DNA from: an uncultured Treponema sp.
Lineage (GTDB): Bacteria > Spirochaetota > Spirochaetia > Treponematales > Treponemataceae
Length of the DNA: 12,028 nt
Direction of reading: 5' to 3'
NCBI GenBank assembly: GCA_937885475.1
Contig: CAKZZR010000021.1
Location: forward strand, 1 to 12,028
The position numbers and the translations under genes were made by a program. The notes below the pieces were generated by a model, which did no database searches, was not told the DNA's origin, and saw nothing but the letters and a program-made list of their open reading frames with translations. Positions within the stretch are counted from its first letter, which is position 1. The number at the start of each line of letters is the position of its first letter. This document shows, one piece after another, positions 6,733-12,028 of this stretch.

Positions 6733-6740
6733 AGTGCAAA

Positions 6741-7985
6741 CTATTTGTCCATAATCGTAATTTCCACGCGGCGGTTGCGTGCGCGGCCGGCTTCCGTGGA
6801 ATTGGTGTCAATCGGTTCTGAGGCACCTTTTCCGCGCGTAAAAATGCAGTTTGGATTCCGCACCTTAAGGCGCGACAGGTATTCGGCAACGGCAGTGGCG
6901 CGCTCCTCGCTTATCTGCTGCTGCATTTTTACCGTTCCGCGCTTAGCACAGTGCCCGGTTATCAGAAGGTCGTTCTCAAAGCCCTTGAGAATTTCCGCAA
7001 TCTTCTGAAGCTTCGCCTGCTCCTGTTTTGTGAGCATTGCGGAGTCCGGCATGAACTGTATGTTCTCAATGCTGATGGTAAGTCCCTTGTCGCTTTCTTT
7101 TACGTCAACGTTCTCAAGTCCGAACTTTGCCACTGTGTCAGAAATTTTACGCAGGTTTTCTTCCGTGCTGGCGCGGCTGAATTCCGTAACTTCAGCCTTT
7201 GCGTTCCCGGTGAACAGAATGAGGTCGCCAGAGAATGTGTCAATCTGAATCTTGAATTCTTCGGTGTAGTAGTCGATTGTTCCGCGCTCGTTGTCCCAGA
7301 AGACCTTCTGATGTGAAAAACCCGTCGTAACGCGTGGAGCTGCCATCATCGCATCTGTGGAAACCGCTATGTCTGATGGCGATGAGAACGCCATCGTGTA
7401 GTTTATTTCAATAAGGCTTAAGATTCGTCCGTCCTCTTCTGTAATGTCGCCCCTGTACAGGTAAGTCGCCTCAAACGGAAACTTGAACGGCTTTTCAAGT
7501 CCAAAGGTTCGCCGCAGGTCGTGCGCCTCGTAGCCCTGCTTTTTCCAGGTGTCGCCGGGCTTTACCGCGTACTCCGGGAACACGGGAACATCGCGCACGG
7601 TCGGCATGAAGTACGCGTCGTCAATTTCATAGGTTCCGGTACGGTCGCGGGTAAAGATGCTTTCGTATTCCTCACCCCAGAAGTAGCTTTTGTTGTTCCA
7701 CGCCTTTGAGCTGTTCTCGCTGGTCATGAACACTGCCTCCGCCGTTCCTCGTCCGTCCTTGTCGACGTTTGTTATGACGGAAGAAATTCGGTTCAGGATG
7801 ATTGCGGAATGATTGAACTGACCGTTCAGGTACACGTCCTCCTGCACGGTGGAAAGAATTCTGCTCTGGTCATTTTTTTTGAACTTGAACTGAAATACCT
7901 TCGGCTCAACGTCTGTGCGAAGCTGCTGGCAAAAGGCGAGTGGCGCAATAAAAAGCGCTGCAAAAACAAAGATCAACTTTTTCAT
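6741..7985 (-). CDS. Secreted OmpA-family domain protein
   Basis: A 414-residue exported protein. Residues 1-19 (MKKLIFVFAALFIAPLAFC) are a clear signal peptide; LAFC is a poor lipobox because of Phe at -1, so signal peptidase I cleavage is more likely. Residues 20-290 are a beta-rich region that I cannot name, with KPGDTW near 142-147. The C-terminal OmpA/peptidoglycan-binding domain spans about 290-414: FMPDSAMLT (311-319), ITGHCAKRG (342-350), SEERATAVAEYL (359-370), GRARNRRVEITI (400-411). The Asp of the usual GHTD motif, which contacts peptidoglycan diaminopimelate, is Ala346 here, whereas the conserved Arg in NRRVE is kept. Spirochaete peptidoglycan contains ornithine rather than diaminopimelate, which may explain this. 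Start: the ATG at 7985 precedes the signal peptide and lies 6 bases after TATTAT. A TTG at 8000 would add five residues and overlap the promoter. Divergent from recQ. Confidence 0.88.
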   Translation of the reverse strand: MKKLIFVFAALFIAPLAFCQQLRTDVEPKVFQFKFKKNDQSRILSTVQEDVYLNGQFNHSAIILNRISSVITNVDKDGRGTAEAVFMTSENSSKAWNNKSYFWGEEYESIFTRDRTGTYEIDDAYFMPTVRDVPVFPEYAVKPGDTWKKQGYEAHDLRRTFGLEKPFKFPFEATYLYRGDITEEDGRILSLIEINYTMAFSSPSDIAVSTDAMMAAPRVTTGFSHQKVFWDNERGTIDYYTEEFKIQIDTFSGDLILFTGNAKAEVTEFSRASTEENLRKISDTVAKFGLENVDVKESDKGLTISIENIQFMPDSAMLTKQEQAKLQKIAEILKGFENDLLITGHCAKRGTVKMQQQISEERATAVAEYLSRLKVRNPNCIFTRGKGASEPIDTNSTEAGRARNRRVEITIMDK

Positions 7986-7991
7986 ACGACC

Positions 7992-7997
7992 ATAATA
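7992..7997 (-). promoter_or_regulatory. -10 element abutting the OmpA-like start codon
   Basis: TATTAT on the minus strand (five of six matches) ends 6 bases before the ATG at 7985. No convincing -35 is seen 16-18 bases upstream (best are TGTTAA or GTTAAA). There is no ribosome binding site between it and the ATG, so the message may be leaderless. Confidence 0.4.
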
Positions 7998-8045
7998 CAA
8001 ATTTTTTAGGTGTTTTAACAGTTTTTAAGCGGAAATTTACGGAAT

Positions 8046-8088
8046 TTCTTAAGAAGTTTGCGTTTTTTTGTTTTTTTGGGTGTATATA
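8046..8088 (+). promoter_or_regulatory. recQ upstream region: palindrome and candidate promoter
   Basis: TTCTTAAGAA (8046-8055) is a perfect 10-bp palindrome midway between the divergent ompA-like and recQ genes. TTGCGT (8058-8063) and TATATA (8083-8088) form a poor promoter with a 19-base spacer. Two T7 runs separated by one G (8063-8077) fill the spacer. An AGGGG five bases before the ATG at 8103 may serve as a weak ribosome site. Confidence 0.3.
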
Positions 8089-8102
8089 AGGCAGGGGCAG
8101 TT

Positions 8103-10121
8103 ATGAGCGGAATGAATGAGGACGTGGAAATAAAAAGAGAAGCTCTTTTAAAACATACGGAGCAGGCTTACAAGAAAGTGGGCGGAGCGGAGCGGCTCGT
8201 TTTTCGCGCTGACGACCTTGAGCGCGACGAGGTCGCCCGTGTTGCGGAGGAATGCTTTGGCATTCCGTACCTTTTTCCATGGCAGCGGCTTGTCATTCAG
8301 AACGTGCTGGATGCCTTTTTTGATGAGGAGCGTGAAACGTTCGGCAAGCAGATTGTTCTGCTTCCTACCGGTGCTGGAAAGTCGCTCTGCTTTCAGATTC
8401 CGGCGGTGCTTTTGCCCGGAGCCACGCTCATCATCTATCCGCTTGTTGCGCTCATGAACGATCAGGCGCGGCGAATGGCGCAAGCAGGGCTTGAATGCGT
8501 GGTCTTTAAGGGCGGCCAAAGTCAGGCTGAGCGCGAGGAATGTTTCAGGCGTATTGCGTCGGGGGTGCGCCTGATTCTTGCAAATCCAGAGGTGCTTGCA
8601 TCCGCCAGTCTTGTTGACCGACTTGCCTTATGCGGGCTTTGCCACGTTGCAATTGACGAGGCGCACTGCGTTTCTGAGTGGGGCGACACGTTCCGCCCCG
8701 CCTATCTTGAGCTTGGGCGTATCTTAAAGCGGCTTTGCGCCCCTGTGGTTACGGCGTTCACTGCAACGGCTTCCCCGCAGGTGCTTTCGCGCGTAAGCGA
8801 GGTGCTTTTTGACGGTGGGGCGCATCTTGTGCGGAGCGAAAGCGACCGTCCCAATCTGCGCTACTATGTGCGGCATGTAGGCTCAAAGAAAAAAGCCGTG
8901 CTGATGCTTGCTGCGACGGAAGCGCGCCCGATGATTGTTTTTTGCGCAAAGCGCCGACGTGCCGAGGATATGGCGCAGGAGCTGAACACCGCCTTTAACA
9001 GGACGGTCGCGCGCTTCTATCATGCGGGGCTGGAAAAAGCGGAAAAGGAAGCGGTTGAGAGGTGGTTTTTTGATTCAGAGGACGGAATCCTTTGTGCCAC
9101 CTGCGCCTACGGAATGGGCGTGGACAAAAAGAATATCCGCACCGTCGTGCATCTGGACGCGCCGCTTACCGCCGAGGCATACATTCAGGAGGCGGGGAGG
9201 GGCGGGCGAGACGGCGAGCTTTCCAACGCGATTCTTTTGTGGGCGCAGGAAGACAGGGTTCGCTTTTCCGCGTTCGGTGCTGGCTCCCGGTCGGCGGCGA
9301 TGCGCGTGTTTGCACAGACCTCTGGATGCCGCCGCCAGGTGCTTCTGGATGCGCTTGGTGCGGAAAAAGCAGTATGCTCCGGCTGCGACAACTGCGAAGC
9401 TGCGGCACGGCGCGCCCAGAATAAAGCTGACGGTGTTATAAAAACTAAGCGTTGCGGTGCGTGGGCGCGGCTCTGCAAAAAAATAAGCGGCAGCTGGCAC
9501 AACCAAAAGACAGCATTTTTCCGCCCCGAGGGATCCACGTTTTTTGCTAGGATGAACGCGCTGTATGAGAGCGTTTTGCCGGCTTCCGCCTCTTTGCAGG
9601 GCGAATACCCTCTCTGCTCCACTCCCGGCGCAGCCGTTCCCGACGACATGCTGATTGCAAGGAGTCTCATAGCCCTTGCCGATGGGTATTTTTGCGTTCA
9701 GCAGTTTGAGCGGCTGTTCTGCGGGTATATGAACCGCCTGTACCGCATGTTTCTTGGGGTGAATGTGTGGAACCACGATGCTTGTATGGAAGTGCTGGAC
9801 GCGCTCCGCTCGCAGGGTGTCATCTATAAGCCGTCCTTAAAAAAATTGGCGCGGCTTCGTCTGGTGAAGGATAAAAAACTGGCAGGGCAAAGGGTTTCCC
9901 GCTTTTTGAGGCGGGCTTCTGTCATTGTGCGGCTTCGCCGCCTGCGCCTGCATCGGCGGCTTTTTCCTCAGCGGCAGGAGCTGCGGGCGCTGGGGCAGGA
10001 GCGGGCTTTGCCTTTTTCTTTGGGGGTTTTGGCTTTTTTGTATAGTTTGCGACAAAGCAGCAAAAATTCATCATGCAGATTACGACTATCGTCGTTCCTA
10101 TCACGGTGGGATTCAAGATGA
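8103..10121 (+). CDS. RecQ-family ATP-dependent DNA helicase; 3' end uncertain
   Basis: A superfamily 2 helicase unwinding DNA 3' to 5' in recombinational repair. Counting from the ATG at 8103: Q-motif region 52-61, Walker A LPTGAGKS (87-94, Lys93), motif Ia YPLVALMNDQ (112-121), DEAH (185-188) with AHCVSEWGDTFRP, motif III TAFTATAS (217-224), motif V YGMGVDK (336-342), motif VI QEAGRGGRDG (362-371), and the four zinc cysteines 409, 425, 428, 431. All helicase residues look intact. The region after the zinc site is not recognisable as a standard RQC plus HRDC pair, though about 515-590 could be a winged helix. The frame has no stop until 10121, and its last 66 or so codons (9922-10121) are antisense to the small gene and rich in Arg/Leu with rare-type codons. 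At 9839-9845 an A AAA AAA heptamer is in frame; a -1 shift there ends at TAA 9872-9874, giving 590 residues. A TTG at 8058 would add 15 implausible residues. Identity as RecQ is firm; the C-terminus is not. Confidence 0.9.
   Translation: MSGMNEDVEIKREALLKHTEQAYKKVGGAERLVFRADDLERDEVARVAEECFGIPYLFPWQRLVIQNVLDAFFDEERETFGKQIVLLPTGAGKSLCFQIPAVLLPGATLIIYPLVALMNDQARRMAQAGLECVVFKGGQSQAEREECFRRIASGVRLILANPEVLASASLVDRLALCGLCHVAIDEAHCVSEWGDTFRPAYLELGRILKRLCAPVVTAFTATASPQVLSRVSEVLFDGGAHLVRSESDRPNLRYYVRHVGSKKKAVLMLAATEARPMIVFCAKRRRAEDMAQELNTAFNRTVARFYHAGLEKAEKEAVERWFFDSEDGILCATCAYGMGVDKKNIRTVVHLDAPLTAEAYIQEAGRGGRDGELSNAILLWAQEDRVRFSAFGAGSRSAAMRVFAQTSGCRRQVLLDALGAEKAVCSGCDNCEAAARRAQNKADGVIKTKRCGAWARLCKKISGSWHNQKTAFFRPEGSTFFARMNALYESVLPASASLQGEYPLCSTPGAAVPDDMLIARSLIALADGYFCVQQFERLFCGYMNRLYRMFLGVNVWNHDACMEVLDALRSQGVIYKPSLKKLARLRLVKDKKLAGQRVSRFLRRASVIVRLRRLRLHRRLFPQRQELRALGQERALPFSLGVLAFLYSLRQSSKNSSCRLRLSSFLSRWDSR
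9839..9845 (+). other. In-frame A AAA AAA slippery heptamer in recQ
   Basis: Seven A fall as TTA AAA AAA TTG in the recQ frame, the classic A AAA AAA arrangement for -1 ribosomal slippage or for polymerase slippage. A -1 shift adds nine residues (IGAASSGEG) and stops at 9872-9874; a +1 shift stops at 9865-9867. Both avoid the antisense gene. A sequencing or real indel would have the same effect. No clear stimulating pseudoknot was identified by eye; a CCCGC/GCGGG hairpin (9898-9915) lies about 52 bases downstream, too far to be typical. Confidence 0.35.
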
Positions 10122-10158
10122 CCTGCTTTATAAGGGGCATAAGTTCCGTTGTTTGCAT
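9922..10158 (-). CDS. Small single-helix membrane protein with Lys/Pro/Ala-rich tail
   Basis: A 78-residue protein, family not recognised. Residues about 17-38 (PTVIGTTIVVICMMNFCCFV) form one transmembrane helix. KKPKPPKKKAK (about 41-51) follows, and by the positive-inside rule it places the C-terminus in the cytoplasm. The last part is a low-complexity Ala/Pro/Glu tail (APAPAPAAPAAEEKAA). This strongly biased but coherent layout argues that it is a real gene and that the overlapping recQ frame is the shadow. The ATG at 10158 lies 18 bp after the stop of the GGDEF-EAL gene, so it is probably co-transcribed; no ribosome binding site is evident. A CCCGC/GCGGG hairpin without a T run follows its stop (9898-9915) and may mark the message end. 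It could be a small anchor or accessory protein; function unknown. Confidence 0.72.
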   Translation of the reverse strand: MQTTELMPLIKQVILNPTVIGTTIVVICMMNFCCFVANYTKKPKPPKKKAKPAPAPAPAAPAAEEKAADAGAGGEAAQ

Positions 10159-10176
10159 ACTATTCTATCGGAAGAA

Positions 10177-11847
10177 TCATTCGTTCTGTAAAGAAAGAAG
10201 TGCGCTTTTGTCACCCTTAAGGTACGCCTCGTAGCGCTCCTTTGTCATCGGCTTTCCGCACAGGAAGCCCTGAATCACATGGCAGTTGAATTTTTTGAGA
10301 AGATCGTACTGATCCTTTTCCTCAACGCCCTCGGCGATGGTGTCCAAGCCCATTTTTGAGACCATCATGATGATTGAATTGGTGATATTTGCCTGAACGC
10401 TGTTCTGTGCCGTTATGTCGTTCACGAAGGATTTGTCAATTTTGAGCGTATCCAGCGGAAGAATCTGAAGGTAGCTCAAGCTTGAATAGCCGGTTCCAAA
10501 GTCGTCCAGAGAAATGCGGAAGCCCATGTCCTTGAGCGTACGCATTTTTGCGACGGCATCCTCCATGTTGTCAATCATGATTCCTTCGGTAATCTCAATT
10601 TCTATGGTCTGCGGGTCAAGCTCGTAGGTTTTTAGCAGCGTCTCAATTTCTGCGATTATGGTCGGCTGCTTCAGCTGGATAGGAGAAAGGTTTACCGAAA
10701 TGATTCCCTTAAAATTGAGCGTGTCCTGCCAGTTCTTGAGCGTTTTGAATGCCGTCTTCAGAACCCATGTTCCAATCGGGAGGATAAGCCCGCATTCCTC
10801 TGCCATCGGAATAAACACCGACGGTGAAATCTGACCAAGCTCCGCGTCATTCCAGCGGATAAGAGCCTCAAAGCCGCGCAGTTCGCCGTCCTGCACGTTG
10901 AACTGAGGCTGGTATACCTGCGTGAACGAACTTTCAAGCACTGCCTGCGTCATACGGTTCTGAATATTCATCTTCTGAATGAAAATACGCTGCATGTCGT
11001 ACTTGAAATATTCAATCTTGTGCTTGCCGTCCTTTTTTGCGGTGTGCATGGCAATATCGGCGTAGCGAAGCAGCTCATCCTCATTCTTTGAGTCATCCGG
11101 GTAGATTGCGACACCGCCGGAAACGCTGATGAACTGCGAGAACAGCGAGTCCGCGATTGCCGTGGTCATCTGTGCGACCTGATCCGCATTCTGCTGGTTC
11201 TGAATGATGACGAGGAATTCATCGCCACCGGTTCGGTATACGACCACGTTATGCTTGTCGAACCGTTCCAACGTGCGGGCAGTGCTCAGAATGAGGTCGT
11301 CGCCCGCCTTGTGTCCCTTGGAATCGTTCAGGTTCTTCATGTTGTCGATGTTAAGAATGAGAACGCCGACCTTCGTGCTGTTGAATTCCGCCTTCATGAG
11401 GAATGCGGTGTATTCTTCATTGAGCTGATTTCGGTTTGCAAGTCCGGTAAGCACGTCGTGGTAGGCGATTTTCTTGAGCTTGTGGTCGCGGTTTTTTGCT
11501 TCCGTTATGTCCTCAAGGTTCACGACGATAAGTCCGTCGTCCGCGCCTTTCATCTGCACCTTGAACCATGCGTGGCTCAGTTCGGAATAGTATACGACCG
11601 GCGCAATGAGTATGCCGTTCGCGGCCTTTTCGCCCAAATCGAACCATGCCACGTCGCGGTTCAAAAGATTCTTGAATTCGGAGAATTTCCTGCACTTTGA
11701 GATTGAGGGATGAACTGCGCTTTTGAAGCTTTCGTTAAAATGCACGCACTCAAAATCCGTGATTCTTGAACCATCTTTAACTGGTCTGATTACTAAAATT
11801 GGTGATGAAAATGCGTCTAAAATAGAGGTTAAATCCGGTTCTGTCAT
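10177..11847 (-). CDS. PAS-GGDEF-EAL cyclic-di-GMP protein, probable phosphodiesterase
   Basis: A 556-residue cytoplasmic protein with no membrane segment. Residues 1 to about 118 look like a PAS sensor domain ending in the linker NLEDITEAKNRDHKLKK. The GGDEF domain runs about 127-285 (YHDVLTGLANR start) with an intact GGDEF (207-211). However, the metal-binding Asp in the usual DID motif is Asn166 (LNID), and no RxxD inhibitory site precedes the motif. The EAL domain (about 300-540) has its catalytic set: EAL 327-329, Asn386 (SVNLSP), Glu418 (EITEG), Asp448-Asp449 (LDDFGTGYSS), Lys469 (LKIDKSF), Glu506 (AEGVE), Gln526 (QGF). The expected activity is c-di-GMP hydrolysis, with the GGDEF domain perhaps acting as a GTP-sensing regulator. 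The ATG at 11847 is preceded at 7 bases by a consensus promoter. An ATG at 12003 would add 52 residues of unlikely sequence coded across that promoter and a DNA repeat. The small membrane gene follows 18 bp downstream. Confidence 0.93.
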   Translation of the reverse strand: MTEPDLTSILDAFSSPILVIRPVKDGSRITDFECVHFNESFKSAVHPSISKCRKFSEFKNLLNRDVAWFDLGEKAANGILIAPVVYYSELSHAWFKVQMKGADDGLIVVNLEDITEAKNRDHKLKKIAYHDVLTGLANRNQLNEEYTAFLMKAEFNSTKVGVLILNIDNMKNLNDSKGHKAGDDLILSTARTLERFDKHNVVVYRTGGDEFLVIIQNQQNADQVAQMTTAIADSLFSQFISVSGGVAIYPDDSKNEDELLRYADIAMHTAKKDGKHKIEYFKYDMQRIFIQKMNIQNRMTQAVLESSFTQVYQPQFNVQDGELRGFEALIRWNDAELGQISPSVFIPMAEECGLILPIGTWVLKTAFKTLKNWQDTLNFKGIISVNLSPIQLKQPTIIAEIETLLKTYELDPQTIEIEITEGIMIDNMEDAVAKMRTLKDMGFRISLDDFGTGYSSLSYLQILPLDTLKIDKSFVNDITAQNSVQANITNSIIMMVSKMGLDTIAEGVEEKDQYDLLKKFNCHVIQGFLCGKPMTKERYEAYLKGDKSALLSLQNE

Positions 11848-11854
11848 AGAAAAT

Positions 11855-11883
11855 ATTGTACGGTCTGAGGGTGCATTTGTCAA
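11855..11883 (-). promoter_or_regulatory. Consensus promoter abutting the GGDEF-EAL start codon
   Basis: On the minus strand TTGACA (11878-11883, perfect), 17-base spacer, TACAAT (11855-11860, five of six). The -10 ends 7 bases before the ATG at 11847, with only ATTTTCT between, so the message should start at or beside the ATG and lacks a ribosome binding site. This is the clearest leaderless candidate in the window and the main reason for rejecting the longer open frame. Confidence 0.7.
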
Positions 11884-11913
11884 ATTTGCCGTGCGGATTG
11901 TAGGCGATGCATG

Positions 11914-11939
11914 TAAAAAATAGCGCAAAGGAGAGTTTG
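11914..11939. repeat. Direct repeat copy 1 (26 bp)
   Basis: The sequence TAAAAAATAGCGCAAAGGAG (first 20 of 26 bases) recurs 89 bp to the right with 23 of 26 positions identical. It lies upstream of the GGDEF-EAL promoter in non-coding sequence. Between the copies are GCGGC (11939-11943) and GCCGC (11970-11974), which could pair over a 26-base loop. The two copies fall in different reading frames, so they are not protein repeats. Confidence 0.6.
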
Positions 11940-12002
11940 CGGCTTTAAAAAACACTCTGATTGTGGATGCCGCCACGGAAATCAATTTTATAGGAAGAGG
12001 CA

Positions 12003-12028
12003 TAAAAAATAGCGCGAAGGAGAAGTTG
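12003..12028. repeat. Direct repeat copy 2 (26 bp), at the window edge
   Basis: Begins TAAAAAATAGCGCGAAGGAG and runs to the last base of the window. It matches copy 1 except at three positions, and both copies have TAGG a dozen or so bases upstream. Being at the edge, the element may be longer and may be part of a larger array or dispersed family. No gene can be assigned to 11884-12028. Confidence 0.6.

Noticed and set aside
6510..6740. tRNA, SRP RNA, 6S RNA or tmRNA in the ompA-hisH spacer
   Set aside because: None of the diagnostic sequences (T-loop GTTCGAAT pattern, SRP GGAA loop with AGCAG, tmRNA tRNA-like end) could be found on either strand.
7986..8000. TTG start of the OmpA-like gene at 8000
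   Set aside because: It overlaps the -10 element and would put MYYGR before a perfect signal peptide that begins at the ATG at 7985.
8058..8102. TTG start of recQ at 8058
   Set aside because: It adds a Phe/Val-rich stretch encoded by T runs, with no ribosome site; the ATG at 8103 has AGGGG five bases upstream and starts a plausible helicase N-terminus.
9075..9776. 233-codon open frame antisense to recQ
   Set aside because: It lies wholly opposite conserved helicase, zinc-site and C-terminal codons, has no promoter or ribosome site, and its Arg/His/Pro-rich product looks like a shadow of GC-rich coding sequence.
11848..12003. N-terminal extension of the GGDEF-EAL protein from an ATG at 12003
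   Set aside because: The extra 52 residues would be encoded across a consensus promoter and one DNA repeat, and do not resemble a PAS or signal sequence.
11914..12028. CRISPR array from two similar repeats
   Set aside because: Only two copies, imperfect, with a 63-bp gap that is too long for a spacer, and no cas genes.

Overview
This window looks like ordinary chromosome from a spirochaete, most likely a Treponema of moderate (about 50%) GC. That assignment is an inference: it rests on the combination of an OmpA-domain protein with a 'GHCA'-type motif, a PAS-GGDEF-EAL protein followed by a one-helix Lys/Pro/Ala-rich protein, and the general character of the proteins. No ribosomal RNA or other definitive marker is present. 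There are nine credible protein genes, no tRNA or rRNA gene, no insertion sequence and no CRISPR array.

Layout, left to right. The left edge carries the tail of what looks like an intrinsic terminator. A long U32-family (RlhA-like) RNA-hydroxylation protein (110-2479, +) follows, with an Arg/Gly-rich tail. It converges, with only 3 bp between stop codons, on ssb (2483-2941, -). Upstream of ssb is an unidentified 635-residue protein (3096-5003, -). Next comes the histidine pair hisH-hisF (6509 to 5096, -), which makes the two subunits of imidazole glycerol phosphate synthase. A 231-bp spacer (6510-6740) holds a hisH promoter, an inverted repeat, and a structured, terminator-ended RNA region behind a secreted OmpA-domain protein (6741-7985, -). 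RecQ-type helicase (8103 onward, +) is divergent from it. The recQ reading frame has no stop until 10121 and so runs antisense into a small membrane protein gene (9922-10158, -). That small gene sits 18 bp behind a PAS-GGDEF-EAL cyclic-di-GMP protein (10177-11847, -). The right edge has two near-identical 26-bp direct repeats.

The most striking pattern is in the promoters. At five genes (U32, the unknown 635-aa protein, hisH, the OmpA-like protein and the GGDEF-EAL protein) a -10-like hexamer ends only 6 or 7 bases before the ATG, so the predicted transcription start falls on or next to the start codon and there is no room for a ribosome binding site. The best cases are TTGACA-17-TACAAT and TTGAGA-17-TATAAT. 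By contrast hisF (inside an operon) and ssb (with a predicted leader of about 68 bases) have clear GGAG/GAGG sites. This suggests leaderless translation is common in this genome, and it fixes several start codons downstream of the longest possible open frame.

Other points worth a second look: the A AAA AAA heptamer near the recQ 3' end, where a -1 shift would give a tidy stop before the antisense gene; an Asp-to-Asn change at a metal-binding position of the GGDEF domain with an intact EAL domain; loss of the usual peptidoglycan-binding Asp in the OmpA domain; and mutually exclusive hairpin arms just behind the ompA-like gene.
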